In this document: positions 48,172 through 57,305 of the stretch, piece after piece
How the letters are laid out: each line of letters begins with the position of its first letter
How positions within the stretch are numbered: the stretch's first letter is position 1
Source: CAADGL01 sp964643885
GTDB lineage: Bacteria; Planctomycetota; Phycisphaerae; UBA1845; Fen-1342
Reading direction: 5' to 3'
Assembly: GCA_964643885.1 (NCBI GenBank)
Contig: CAZXUI010000014.1
Location: 7,432-71,431 of the forward strand
DNA length: 64,000 bases
The notes under the pieces: model-generated
Seen by the model: the letters and a program-made list of their open reading frames with translations, nothing else
Databases searched by the model: none
What the model was told of the DNA's origin: nothing
Made by a program: the position numbers and the translations under genes

Positions 48172-48194
48172 ACCCGCCGCTTGGCGCGGCGGGT
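48172..48194. terminator. Possible bidirectional terminator hairpin
   Basis: ACCCGCCGC-TTGGC-GCGGCGGGT: a 9-bp perfect stem between two convergent genes (ending 48111 and 48280). Neither side has a good T-run, so termination is suggested by position only. Confidence 0.4.
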
Positions 48195-48279
48195 TCTGAC
48201 GTGCGACGCGCTGAGCGCACACCTTCACCTCCCGCGTGTCTCGCCCCACCAGCCGGCGCGAGCCGGCCGGCAACCGCGG

Positions 48280-49050
48280 CTAACTCAAGTCGGATCGATT
48301 CCGCGGCTCAGTCAGGTAGTGCCCGGTCAGCCCCTGCTCGCTCAGCAGCCGCGACCACGGCATCGTTTCCCGCTTCAGACAGCCACCCAGCAGCGGCCGG
48401 ACCAGCTCGCGAACCTGGCGCTGCTGATCGGTGATCGGCCGCGTCGCGTTGATCACGTTCAGCCCGAACTCCGGCACCATCAGCTCATACTGCTCCAGAA
48501 TCCGCTTCTGAAAGAGCCGAAAGCTCTCGTAGGGGTCCTCGCTCAGGCCCAGGTCCATCCCGGCCTCGTAATACTTCAGCTCCGGCCGGCCGGCCAGGAT
48601 GCGCTTGAGCGCCTCGTCGAGCGGCACGCGGAAGTAGAAGGCGGCGGACGGCCGCGGCGCGAAGCTGTAGACGCGGCGGACGAAATCGGGATCGATGCCG
48701 CGGGCCACGTCGCGGGCGAAGGCGGTGTAGATGTAGCGGTCGGTCAGAACGACGGCGCCGGCCCGCAGCGGCGGCAGGATGCTGCGCTCGAGGCGGTCGG
48801 CGAAGTCGGCCGCGTGGATCAGCGAGAAGGTCATCGGGCTCAGCAGCCGCTGATCCTTGCCGAACTTCGTCGTCGAGCGGACGAGGGGCGAGGAGTTCCA
48901 CTCGCTCAGGTGGGCGCAGTAGCCCTGCGCGACGATCCACTTGCGCAGCAGGTCGAGCTGCGTGCTCTTGCCGGAGCCATCGATGCCCTCGACGATCACG
49001 AGCTTGCCGGGGAGTTCGCCGTAGTCAGCGTAGCGCAGCGAGCTGGTCAT
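48280..49050 (-). CDS. Thymidylate-kinase-like P-loop kinase, paralogue 2
   Basis: 256 residues. Walker A in IVEGIDGSGKSTQLDLL; DR motif LTDRYIYTAFARDVARG near residue 105; TMK-like FYFRVPLDEALKRILAGRPE. The DR motif differs from the DRYxxSxxAYQ of true thymidylate kinases, so the substrate may not be dTMP. The start overlaps the end of the CHAD-Ppx gene by 4 nt (ATGA). Third gene of a tightly coupled operon with a sister paralogue as first gene. Possible roles: a nucleotide kinase coupled to polyphosphate, or a divergent Tmk (inference). Confidence 0.75.
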   Translation of the reverse strand: MTSSLRYADYGELPGKLVIVEGIDGSGKSTQLDLLRKWIVAQGYCAHLSEWNSSPLVRSTTKFGKDQRLLSPMTFSLIHAADFADRLERSILPPLRAGAVVLTDRYIYTAFARDVARGIDPDFVRRVYSFAPRPSAAFYFRVPLDEALKRILAGRPELKYYEAGMDLGLSEDPYESFRLFQKRILEQYELMVPEFGLNVINATRPITDQQRQVRELVRPLLGGCLKRETMPWSRLLSEQGLTGHYLTEPRNRSDLS

Positions 49051-51809
49051 GAGACGATGGGCTCCGTCGGGTCCGGGGCGCCGGTGCGCTGCCAGGCGAA
49101 CTCGATCTCGCAGTGGAAGGCGTCGGCGAACACATCCCCCTTTCGCATCGCATAGCGGACGTTTACGGCCGGGTCGTCGTCGCTGTAGACGTCGAAGCGG
49201 ACGCGCTGCGGCTCGACCAGGACGTCCACGCGGGAGACGCTCTGGCGATGCTCGCGGTCGAGTCCGTCGGCCACGCGAAGGATGCCGGCCAGGTGGCGGA
49301 CGAGGCGCTGGTCGTCGTCGCCGAGCTTGCGGAAGTTGTCGTGCGTGCGGCAGGGTCCGCCGCGGCGATGATAGCGGGCGATGTTGGCGATGATCTCACG
49401 CTCGCGCCGCGTCAGGCCGGGCAGGCGGGCGCTGCTGATCATGCGATAGCCGTGCTTGTGGTGGGCCCGCCAGTCGATCAGCAGGCCGACGTCGTGGAGG
49501 ATGCCCGCGTATTGAAGCAGCTCGCGGGCCTGCGGGCGGGCCCAGAGTCCCGCGGCGTCAGGGTCCTGTGCGGCGATCTCGTCGAAGATCTCCAGCGCGA
49601 GCCGCGTGACGTGCTCGCAGTGCTCGCGCGGGTAGCGGCAGCGCTGCGCGAAGCTGCGCACGGCATCGAGCCGGCGGCGGGCCCGCTGCGTGGGCGGCTC
49701 GGGGTGCAGCCCCAGCTCGTCCATCATTTCGGCCAGCAGCCCGTCACGGATGCCGCCGTCATGGATGCGCAGCAGCTCGATGCCGAGGTATTCCATCAGG
49801 CGGTCGATGATGCAGACGCCGGCGACGATGATCTCGGCCCGCTGGCTGCTCAGGCCCGGAACGCGGCGGCGGTCCTGGAGCGGCATCCGGCGAAGCCAGT
49901 CCAGCAGAAACGCCACCTCGCCGCGCGGCAGCTCATAGCCGCGGACGGCGAAGGGAAAGCGGCCGTCGCCGTGGCCGGCGGTTCCGCGGCGAATGCTAAC
50001 GCGCGCCAGGCTGGTGAACGTCCCGCCGGTGCCGACGATCAGCTCCGGCGTGTAGGGCGGCTCGGCGACGGATTCGGCGATGGTGCGGTCGATGGCGCGG
50101 CGCATCTCGACGAAGCGCTCCTCGCCCTCCAGGTCGGCGTTGAAGGTCTCCGTCAGGCGGACGGCGCCCAGCGTCAGCTTGCAGATGCGGTCGATCACGC
50201 CGCCGCTGCAAAGCACGAGCTCGGTGCTGCCGCCGCCGATGTCGGCCAGCGCGCACCGCTGCGCTTCGAGGTCGAAGGCGTTGGCCACGCTGGAGAAGGC
50301 GAGCCGGGCTTCGTGGTCGGCGTCGATCGGCTCGATATCCACGCCTGCCCGGCGGCGGGCGAGCTTGATCAGGTCGCGCGCGTTGGCGGCCTCACGCACG
50401 GCCGACGTGCCGACCGCGCGCAGGCGGTCGACGTGGTAGGACTCCGCCACGCTGCGCATGCGCTCAAGAGTGCGGACGGAGCGCTCGATCGCCGCGGCGC
50501 TGAGGCGGCCGTTGCGGTAGAGCTCGCTGCCCAGGCGCGTCGTCTCCTTGATGTCCTCGATGATGCGAAAGCCGGAGGCAGGGTCGCTCTCGGCGACGAC
50601 CATGCGGATGCTGTTCGTGCCGACGTCGATCGCGGCGACGCGCCAGTGCGCCGAAGCGACGTGATTCGCCCCGGCCGGCGGGCCGGCGTGCTCCTGGGCG
50701 GCGGCCGCAGCGAGAGTGTGGCCGTTGCCGCCCGGATTCCCGTTGCCGCCGGTGCTGCGAGCCGGGCCGGGCTGACCGGCCTCGGCCTCGTGGCTGCCGC
50801 GCCCGGCGCGGCGGATCATGCGCTCCAGCTCGGCAAACAGATGGGCGGCCTCGGGGCCGGACCACCAGTGTGTGAACTCCTCGCGCCGCTCCCGGAGTGC
50901 AAGGCGGTACTCGTCGGCCACGCGCTGAAGACCCGCGGCATCCGGCGCGTCGTCAACCTGCGATGCGGCGGACCCGACCGGGCGCTCACGGGCGAAGCCG
51001 TCGATCAGCTCGATGATGTCGCTCAGGTCGTTGATCTCGCCGAGCACGTCCTGCATGCGCTCGAAGCGGGGGTAGAGCTCCTGGCGGAAATCGGGCGGCA
51101 GGCAGTCGACGAGAATCTCCAGCGCATAGCGCAGACGCTTGGCGCGGATGCGAAGCTCATGCAGCCGCTCGATGTCGTCCAGATCGGCCGCGTCCGTCTG
51201 CCGCACGGCTTCGACCAGGCCGGGCAACTCCTGCTCGGCGAGCTCTCCGAGCGTGTACGCCGCGCGGCGTGCCTCGCCGGGTTTGCGCTGCGCCCGGCCG
51301 CGCGTGCGCATGGATTGAAGCAGCCGCTTGCGGCGCTGGCGGATCTCGTCGGCGGTGCCGGCCTCATGGACCTCGCGCACACGAAGCTGCGCGGCCTGGC
51401 GGCGCTCGGCCATCCGCTCCACGAGCCACCTCAAGGCGGCCGCCAGGTCTGCGGTGGCCGAATCGGCCGCGTGACGAACGGCGTCGTCGGTGAATCGCTG
51501 AGCGAGCACATCCGCGGCGCGGGCGTCGCCGGCGGCACGGCGCGCCTTGCGCAGGAGCCTGGCCAGCGGACGGCGCTTCGACTCGGGCAGCCAGCCGCGG
51601 AAGAGTCGCAGCGCGGCGGCCGCGCGGCGGGTGGAGACGCGGAGCTGGTGGACGAACTCGGCATCCTCGTGCGAGCGCTCGGCCGCGGCGGGAATGAGGC
51701 GGCAGGTGTCGCGAATGCGCCGCTTGAGCACGCGCCGCGCCGCGACCACGACCGGCGTGTCACCGTCGAGGCCGTCGATCCACTTTCCACTCAGCTTGAG
51801 CCCGCTCAC
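49047..51809 (-). CDS. CHAD - Ppx/GppA phosphatase - HD fusion protein
   Basis: 920 residues. The N-terminal CHAD domain (about 20-320) is a histidine-rich helical fold: FVHQLRVSTRRAAAALRLF, LHELRIRAKRLRYALEIL and RFERMQDVLGEINDL carry the conserved His/Arg/Lys face known to bind polyphosphate. A Gly-rich linker of ~60 residues follows. A Ppx/GppA actin-like domain starts at RVAAIDVGTNSIRMVV (about 388) with LADIGGGSTELVLC and VGTGGTFTSLA. The C-terminal HD-type part has YAGILHDVGLLIDWRAHHKHG (about 765) and LAGILRVADGLDREH. It would hydrolyse polyphosphate or (p)ppGpp-type substrates, with CHAD as substrate holder. Overlaps both kinase neighbours by 4 nt. Confidence 0.9.
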   Translation of the reverse strand: MSGLKLSGKWIDGLDGDTPVVVAARRVLKRRIRDTCRLIPAAAERSHEDAEFVHQLRVSTRRAAAALRLFRGWLPESKRRPLARLLRKARRAAGDARAADVLAQRFTDDAVRHAADSATADLAAALRWLVERMAERRQAAQLRVREVHEAGTADEIRQRRKRLLQSMRTRGRAQRKPGEARRAAYTLGELAEQELPGLVEAVRQTDAADLDDIERLHELRIRAKRLRYALEILVDCLPPDFRQELYPRFERMQDVLGEINDLSDIIELIDGFARERPVGSAASQVDDAPDAAGLQRVADEYRLALRERREEFTHWWSGPEAAHLFAELERMIRRAGRGSHEAEAGQPGPARSTGGNGNPGGNGHTLAAAAAQEHAGPPAGANHVASAHWRVAAIDVGTNSIRMVVAESDPASGFRIIEDIKETTRLGSELYRNGRLSAAAIERSVRTLERMRSVAESYHVDRLRAVGTSAVREAANARDLIKLARRRAGVDIEPIDADHEARLAFSSVANAFDLEAQRCALADIGGGSTELVLCSGGVIDRICKLTLGAVRLTETFNADLEGEERFVEMRRAIDRTIAESVAEPPYTPELIVGTGGTFTSLARVSIRRGTAGHGDGRFPFAVRGYELPRGEVAFLLDWLRRMPLQDRRRVPGLSSQRAEIIVAGVCIIDRLMEYLGIELLRIHDGGIRDGLLAEMMDELGLHPEPPTQRARRRLDAVRSFAQRCRYPREHCEHVTRLALEIFDEIAAQDPDAAGLWARPQARELLQYAGILHDVGLLIDWRAHHKHGYRMISSARLPGLTRREREIIANIARYHRRGGPCRTHDNFRKLGDDDQRLVRHLAGILRVADGLDREHRQSVSRVDVLVEPQRVRFDVYSDDDPAVNVRYAMRKGDVFADAFHCEIEFAWQRTGAPDPTEPIVS

Positions 51810-52564
51810 GGCCGCGTGCCCTCCATGCCGGAGACGATCCGCCAGACGTTCTCCTTGAGGTCGGCGAAGACGTCGGCGATGCCGCGGTTTCCGTCGATGA
51901 CGGTGAAGTTGTACTCCGCGGCGAGCTCGTCGAAGACGCTGTGCAGCCGCGACTGGTAGCGGACGAAGGACTTATACAGGTCCGTCTCTTCCTGGAAATC
52001 GAGCCCGGACTCCCAGTAATCGAAGCCCCCGCGCGAGACGACCCGCGGCACGAGATGCGGCACGTCCACCTTGAGGAACATCACGCCATGCGGCACCGGC
52101 GCGATGCGGTACAGATCGCGCAGCCAGGCACGATCCGTCCCGCGGACGATCGAGCGGGCCATGATCGAGTAGAAGTAGCGGTCCGTCAGCACGACGAAGC
52201 CGGCCCGCAGCGCGGGGAGCATGTCGTTCTCGAGCCGGTCGGCGAAGTCGGTCGCATAGAACAGGTCCAGCGTGCGCTGGCCGGCCGTAGTGCCGTTCTT
52301 GGCCCGCCGCAAGCCGTCGCCGGCCAGCCGGCTGCGCGTCAGCCCCGTGTGCAGCACGCCGAAGCCCTTGGTCTCGAGCCACTCGCGCAGCAGCGCGCTG
52401 TGGGTGGAGCGCCCGGCGCCGTCCGTCCCTTCCAGAGCGATCAGCCGGCCCGGGTATTTGGAGATATCCACGCCGGCGGCGCCGGTCAGGCGCACGGCCG
52501 CGTCGACCAGCGGCCGGCGGTAGCCGGGCTCGGTAAACGCAGTGGGTTTCGGGACTTCGGTCAT
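51806..52564 (-). CDS. Thymidylate-kinase-like P-loop kinase, paralogue 1
   Basis: 252 residues from ATG 52564; the upstream ATG at 52651 lies inside the promoter and is rejected. Walker A in IALEGTDGAGRSTHSALLREW, with Arg where Lys is usual in GKST. DR motif VLTDRYFYSIMARSIVRG; lid-region FLKVDVPHLVPRVVSRGG. First gene of the operon, overlapping the CHAD-Ppx gene by 4 nt. The Walker A Lys-to-Arg change may weaken ATP turnover or mark a regulatory role. Homologous to the 48.3-kb paralogue, with the same RxxDFADRLE segment (ATDFADRLENDMLPALRAG). Confidence 0.75.
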   Translation of the reverse strand: MTEVPKPTAFTEPGYRRPLVDAAVRLTGAAGVDISKYPGRLIALEGTDGAGRSTHSALLREWLETKGFGVLHTGLTRSRLAGDGLRRAKNGTTAGQRTLDLFYATDFADRLENDMLPALRAGFVVLTDRYFYSIMARSIVRGTDRAWLRDLYRIAPVPHGVMFLKVDVPHLVPRVVSRGGFDYWESGLDFQEETDLYKSFVRYQSRLHSVFDELAAEYNFTVIDGNRGIADVFADLKENVWRIVSGMEGTRP

Positions 52565-52623
52565 CGCCGTTCCATCCTGAGCCGCGCGAGGCGCAAGATT
52601 GGCCGTCGCATAGGGGCGCCTAT

Positions 52624-52651
52624 AGGATATCGGTCCGAAGGTCGGGTTCAA
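52624..52651 (-). promoter_or_regulatory. Promoter of the kinase/CHAD-Ppx operon
   Basis: On the minus strand: TTGAAC (52651-52646), a 16-nt spacer and TATCCT (52629-52624). A lone TTAACA at about 52675-52680 resembles half of the Pho-box seen elsewhere, but no clear second repeat is present. Confidence 0.42.
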
Positions 52652-52703
52652 AATGACGCCCCATTAGCGCGTTCTTAACAGTCGCCGCACCAGTGAGATC
52701 CGC

Positions 52704-52970
52704 ATGACGATCCGCGAGTTTCAGCAGCACATCGAGCAGATGTACTCGAAGACCGACCGGCAGCGCGGTGCGGCCAAAACGTTTCTGTGGCTGGTGGAAG
52801 AGGTCGGCGAGCTGGCCAGCGCGATCGCGGGCGACGATCAGGCCAACAAGGAGGAGGAGTTCGCGGACGTGTTCGCGTGGCTCTGCTCGATCGCCAACGT
52901 CGAGGGCGTGGACCTGGAGTCGGCCGTGCGGAGCAAGTACATCGAGAGCCGGCCGGAGGGGCACAAGTAA
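52704..52970 (+). CDS. MazG-like nucleotide pyrophosphohydrolase
   Basis: 88 residues. All-alpha NTP-PPase fold with the metal-binding motifs WLVEEVGELASAI (Glu32, Glu33, Glu36) and EEEFADVFAWLCSIAN (Glu51, Asp55). Short single-domain MazG relatives hydrolyse non-canonical dNTPs to the monophosphate and PPi. Divergent from the kinase/CHAD operon, so the neighbourhood is rich in nucleotide and polyphosphate chemistry. Confidence 0.87.
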   Translation: MTIREFQQHIEQMYSKTDRQRGAAKTFLWLVEEVGELASAIAGDDQANKEEEFADVFAWLCSIANVEGVDLESAVRSKYIESRPEGHK

Positions 52971-53118
52971 GCGCTCCCCGGGGTGCGGGCGGACGCGCGA
53001 GAGCGGAGCGCACGGACAGTCCGCGGCGGAGGGGACTCGCGGCAGGGCCCGCGAAACGGCTTGAATCGGCCGGCCGGCGATTCGTATCCTCCTCGTGGGC
53101 CAACATTGGGGAGACGAT

Positions 53119-54294
53119 ATGCGCAGCTTCTGCCGGCTGGCGGTCTTGTCGGTCTGTGCGTTTCTGCTGGCGGCGCCCGCCGCCGGCCAGAGCCGCATGA
53201 AGCAGTACAAGTCGCGCTACTACGACGTGCACACGGACCTTGGGGCCGAAATCGCGCGCGAGATCATTCTGCGCGCGGATGAGATGGTGGAGGAATACGC
53301 CGGGCGCACGCGCGGCTTCGCCCGTCAGCTCACCCGGCGGCTGCCGCTCTACGTCTTCAGCGACGCACGTCACTACCAGGCGGCCGGGGCCCTGCCCGGC
53401 AGCGGCGGCACCTTCGTCGTCGATGGCGACGGCGACGCGCGGCTGCTCGTGCTGGCCGGCCGCGAGCCGCACGCGGGCGTCTGGGTGACGCTTCAGCACG
53501 AGGGCTTCCACCAGTTCGTGCACGCGGTCATCGGCGGCGACATTCCGATGTGGGTCAACGAGGGGCTGGCGGACTACTTCGGAGCGGGGCTCTTTACGGG
53601 CGACGATTACATCACCGGCGTGGTGCCGCCGAACCGCGTGCAATACCTGCAAGGACTGCTCAGGTCCGGCCAGGCCCGCCCGCTGCGGCAGATGATGCTG
53701 ACGGACGCGGATTCATGGAACGCCCGCCTCGCGCAGGAGAACTACGTCCAGGCTTGGTCGATGGTGCATTTCCTGGCGCACGCGGACCCGCGCTACGAGA
53801 AGGCGTTCAACCACTTCATCCGCGAGGTCAGCCGCGGCTTGTCCTGGGAGACGGCCTGGAAGAACAGCTTCGGCGGAAACGTCGAGGCATTCGAGCAGCG
53901 CTGGCGCGATTACTGGCTGGCCATGCCGGTGGATGCGAGCCGCGATCTGTACGCACGAGCCGTCGTGGCAACGATGACGGGCTACTACGGCCGGGCGATG
54001 AGCCAGCGGCAGCGGTTCGAATCGGTCGAGCAGTTCTTTCTGGCCGCGCGCGAAGGCAAGCTGCGGGCGCACAGCACCGACTGGCTTCCGGACTCGCTGC
54101 TGGAGGAGACCCTGCCGGTGGCGCAGCGGATGGGCACCTGGCAGCTCGACGCAAGGCAGCCGCGCGTGCTGCACTGCACCCTGGCGGACGGGACGATTCT
54201 CAGCGGCGTCTTCGAACTGACCAGCGGGCGAATGAAGCCCAACAGCGTGCAGGTGGCCGTGCGGCCCGCCGCGCGGACCAACGGAACGCGGTAG
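53119..54294 (+). CDS. Secreted zinc metallopeptidase-like protein (HExxH, DUF1570-like)
   Basis: 391 residues from ATG 53119, behind GGGGAG. Signal peptide ends near APAAGQS (about 24). Zinc motif HEGFH at 127-131 (TLQHEGFHQFVHAVI) and a third ligand Glu148 in WVNEGLADYFG give the gluzincin pattern. The C-terminal ~90 residues form a small beta-rich domain. Probably a periplasmic or extracellular peptidase; the substrate is unknown. DUF1570-type proteins are frequent in Planctomycetes. Confidence 0.78.
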   Translation: MRSFCRLAVLSVCAFLLAAPAAGQSRMKQYKSRYYDVHTDLGAEIAREIILRADEMVEEYAGRTRGFARQLTRRLPLYVFSDARHYQAAGALPGSGGTFVVDGDGDARLLVLAGREPHAGVWVTLQHEGFHQFVHAVIGGDIPMWVNEGLADYFGAGLFTGDDYITGVVPPNRVQYLQGLLRSGQARPLRQMMLTDADSWNARLAQENYVQAWSMVHFLAHADPRYEKAFNHFIREVSRGLSWETAWKNSFGGNVEAFEQRWRDYWLAMPVDASRDLYARAVVATMTGYYGRAMSQRQRFESVEQFFLAAREGKLRAHSTDWLPDSLLEETLPVAQRMGTWQLDARQPRVLHCTLADGTILSGVFELTSGRMKPNSVQVAVRPAARTNGTR

Positions 54295-54324
54295 GCGGCG
54301 GCGAGCACCGTCTGACACGCGATC

Positions 54325-55314
54325 CTAATCGGGCGTGGGGATGCCCAGAAACCGCATCACCTGCTTGAGATCTTCCCATGCCTTGGACTTCTCCTGCGGA
54401 CTGCGAAGCAGGTAGGCGGGGTGGAAGGTCGGCATCACCCGGGCCGGCGGCAGCCCGAAATGCGCATACGCCGGCGGGGGAAAGTCGTGAAACTGCCCAC
54501 GCAGCCGGCCGATCGGCGTCGTCGTAGCCAGCAGCGTCTGTGAGGCCGGCCGCCCGAGCGCGACGATCACGGCCGGCCGCAGAATCGCGAGCTGGCGGAA
54601 CAGGAAGGGCATGCACGCCTGCATCTCATCGTCGGTCGGAGTGCGATTCTCCGGCGGGCGGCACTTGACCACGTTGCAGATGTAGACCTGCTCGCGCGTC
54701 AGTCTCATCGCCGCGATCATCCGCGTCAGCAACTGGCCGGCCCGGCCGACGAAAGGCTGGCCGGCGCGATCCTCGTCCGCGCCGGGTCCTTCGCCCACGA
54801 AAGCCAGCTCCGGGCGCGGGTTGCCGACGCCGAACACCGTCTGCGTCCGGCCGGCGTGAAGCCCGCAGCGCTGACAGCCGCGAACGAATCCCTCATCCAG
54901 CAAAGCAAGCTCGCGGGCGGCATCGGCCGGACTGAGATTCCGCGTATTGATCGGCGGCAGGCCGCCGGCGGACGCGTCCGCCAACAGGCCGAGTGAGGAG
55001 GCGGCCGGCGCGGCGGGCGGGCGGGCCGGCGGTGCGGCGGAGCGCGCAGGCGGTGCGGCCGATCGCGTCGGCGAAACGGTCCGCGGCGGCGCGCTCGTGG
55101 GCAATTTGGCCGCCCGGCCCGGCTGTGCAGCAGCGGGCGGAGCGAGCGGCCCGGTGGCCCAGAACGGAATTCCGAGGCGGCGTTCGCTGCGCAGCCATTC
55201 GCGAATCGCGGGAATCACTGTGTCGCCGGGCCGTTCCTGCACGATCACAACATAGGCTGCGCGCCGGGGCAGGGCAAGGCGCCGCCGAAAGAGGCGATCC
55301 GTGAGCACAGCCAT
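54325..55314 (-). CDS. Type 4 (Fe-S) uracil-DNA glycosylase
   Basis: 329 residues from ATG 55314; upstream in-frame sequence belongs to the opposite gene. The N-terminal ~140 residues are a low-complexity Ala/Pro region. The catalytic domain has Fe-S cysteines (CQRCGLHAGRTQ), motif 1 GEGPGADEDRAGQPFVGRAG, NVVKCRPPENRTP with cluster cysteines, and the late MPTFHPAYLLRSP. Removes uracil from DNA. The start region overlaps the divergent phosphoesterase gene by 14 nt. A start further inside (GTG near 55247) is possible. Confidence 0.88.
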   Translation of the reverse strand: MAVLTDRLFRRRLALPRRAAYVVIVQERPGDTVIPAIREWLRSERRLGIPFWATGPLAPPAAAQPGRAAKLPTSAPPRTVSPTRSAAPPARSAAPPARPPAAPAASSLGLLADASAGGLPPINTRNLSPADAARELALLDEGFVRGCQRCGLHAGRTQTVFGVGNPRPELAFVGEGPGADEDRAGQPFVGRAGQLLTRMIAAMRLTREQVYICNVVKCRPPENRTPTDDEMQACMPFLFRQLAILRPAVIVALGRPASQTLLATTTPIGRLRGQFHDFPPPAYAHFGLPPARVMPTFHPAYLLRSPQEKSKAWEDLKQVMRFLGIPTPD

Positions 55315-56842
55315 GCGAGTTCTGATCGCAGCCGCCGGGCTGTGGCCGGCGGTTCTGGCGAGCCATGCCGCCGGCCAGACGCCGCCCGCAGGGCAGCCCG
55401 AGCCGCCGCCGGCCGCCGCTGAGACGCCCGAGGCCAGCGAAAGCGGCCCGCCGGAGCTGTACTGGCCGACTCGCGGCCGGCCGGCGTTCGTCTCACCCGG
55501 TGGTGTCCTGACCATTGTGGGCCGGCTGGGAGAATCGCTGGAGAGCGCAGAAGCTGCGCTGATCCGGCGAAGCGGTTTGCCGCTGCGGGTGGAGCTCGAC
55601 CTGAGCAAGTCGAACGAAGCGGAGCGGGCGGCCGGCCGGATTTCGATCCCGCTGCCGGCGGACCTCGCCACCGGACTGTACGACCTCCACATCGAGCTTC
55701 CGGGCCAGGTATCGCTGGTGGCCCCGCGCGGTGTGAGCATCGGCCCGCAGGACGGACCGGTGCGGCTGGTTCATCTCTCCAACATGAACGCGGGCGAGCT
55801 GAGCGTGCCGGAGCTGGATCGGCGGTTGATCGAGGAGGTGAATCTCCTGGGTCCGACGGCCGTCGTGCTGACGGGCGACCTGGTGGATGCCCTCTGCCCG
55901 GACCGGCGCCAGGCGTGGCAGAAGGTATCGGAGTTTCTCGACCGGCTGGAGGCGCCGGCGATCATCGCCTGCGGCGATCACGATGGGGCGGCGGAATACA
56001 TGCGGCACGTGGCGCCCAGCGTAGTCGGCGAAGTGCGGATCGGGCAGGTTCGAGGCGTCGTGCTGCGCGATCACCCGGGCGCACCGCTGGCCGGCGACGC
56101 CGAGCAGGTCCGCTGGGCCAACCGCGTGCTCGGCCAGCCCGGCGATGCGGCGATGACGTTCATCGTCTCGCACGACGAGTTGCCCGGGTTGCTCGAGGTG
56201 TGGCAGCGCGAGGATGTTCTCTCGCAGATGCTCTCGGCCTCGCGCCTGGGTGTGTGGTTTTCCGGCGGACACACGGACTGGGACGGGCGTGAATACCAGG
56301 AACTGATCGCGGCGGCGCACCCGCTGCTGTATCTGCGGACGGCCCAGGCGAGCGGGGCGACGATCGGCGGGGCGCCGGGCACAGCCCACTGGCAGCTCGT
56401 CGAATTGAACGGACGCGAAGCAGACGTGGCGGGCGAGCCGCATGTGCCCGTGGAGCGGCGGCCGTCGGTGGCCGTCGGACGGCTGCACGTGACCTTCGAC
56501 GGCCCGAACGACGGGTCGACCGAGCAGCTCGCCTTCACGGCCGTCAGCCGGCTCCCGTTTGGCGTGCGCGGCCTGCGCGCGCGGCTGTTCATACGGGCGG
56601 CGGCCGATGCACAGGCGTGGGTTCGCGGGTGCGTGCTGGAGTCGCAGTTTCAGGTCGGCAGCGTCCGCGAAGTGTGCGTGCGATTCGACCTGCCGGACAA
56701 GGGCGTGGTGCTCGGCCGGGTCGGCACGGGCGAGGCGCCCGTCGAGCCGGCGCTCCAGGTTCGCATCGACACGCCGAAGGTGATCGAGTGCGTGCCGGCC
56801 GCGACGCCGGACGGCGTTCGCTATCTGCGGGCCGATTCGCAG
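55301..56842 (+). CDS. Calcineurin-like metallophosphoesterase with degenerate motifs, cut by a gap
   Basis: 514 residues visible from GTG 55301, with AAGAGGCG just before it. Signal peptide ending ASHAAGQ. A beta-rich N-terminal domain is followed from about residue 145 by a phosphoesterase core: LVHLSNMNAG where D-x-H is expected, VVLTGDLVDAL (GD-x-x-D kept), ACGDHDG for GNHD, FIVSHDE and FSGGHTDWDGRE for GHxH. The first metal motif is lost, so activity is doubtful. The C-terminal ~120 residues are beta-rich. The sequence stops at an N run, and what follows the gap is a different gene. Confidence 0.68.
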
Positions 56843-56942
56843 NNNNNNNNNNNNNNNNNNNNNNNNNNNNNNNNNNNNNNNNNNNNNNNNNNNNNNNNNN
56901 NNNNNNNNNNNNNNNNNNNNNNNNNNNNNNNNNNNNNNNNNN
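56843..56942. other. Assembly gap (100 N)
   Basis: Run of N of conventional length, so the true size is unknown. It separates a phosphoesterase 5' part from a glycosyltransferase 3' part. The single frame across it is an artefact. Confidence 0.95.
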
Positions 56943-57182
56943 CGGACCTTCATCGAGCGGATCGAGCTGCACAGCCAGGGGGCGCTGATCGACACGGAGA
57001 TGCTGGCCAAGGCGCGCGGGCTGGGGCTGCGGATCGCGCAGACGGGCGTGCATCACTATCCGCGCACGGCGGGACAGCAAACCGGCGCGAATATGCGGGT
57101 CATCCTGCGGGCGTTTCTAGAGCTGCTGGCGCTCTATCGCACGATCCGTGCGGAGCGGCGCCGCGGCCAGGCGCGCACGTGA
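56943..57182 (+). CDS. Family 2 glycosyltransferase, C-terminal fragment
   Basis: 79 residues up to the stop. HSQGALIDTEMLAKARGLGL, RIAQTGVHHYPRTAGQQTGA and VILRAFLELLALYRTIRAE are typical of the end of dolichyl-phosphate-mannose-synthase-like GT2 enzymes. The catalytic GT-A core lies in the gap. It probably makes a lipid-linked sugar or adds sugar to an envelope polymer. Confidence 0.72.
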   Translation, partial: RTFIERIELHSQGALIDTEMLAKARGLGLRIAQTGVHHYPRTAGQQTGANMRVILRAFLELLALYRTIRAERRRGQART

Positions 57183-57305
57183 GGCCCGCGCGGCGATCGG
57201 CATCCACCTGCCGTGCGTTACAATCCCGGCCCCGCGGCGGACGGTGCCCGCTCGCGGCCAAGCTGCCCCGACAACGCGGCGAAACCAAGTACGCGAGGCG
57301 TGGAC

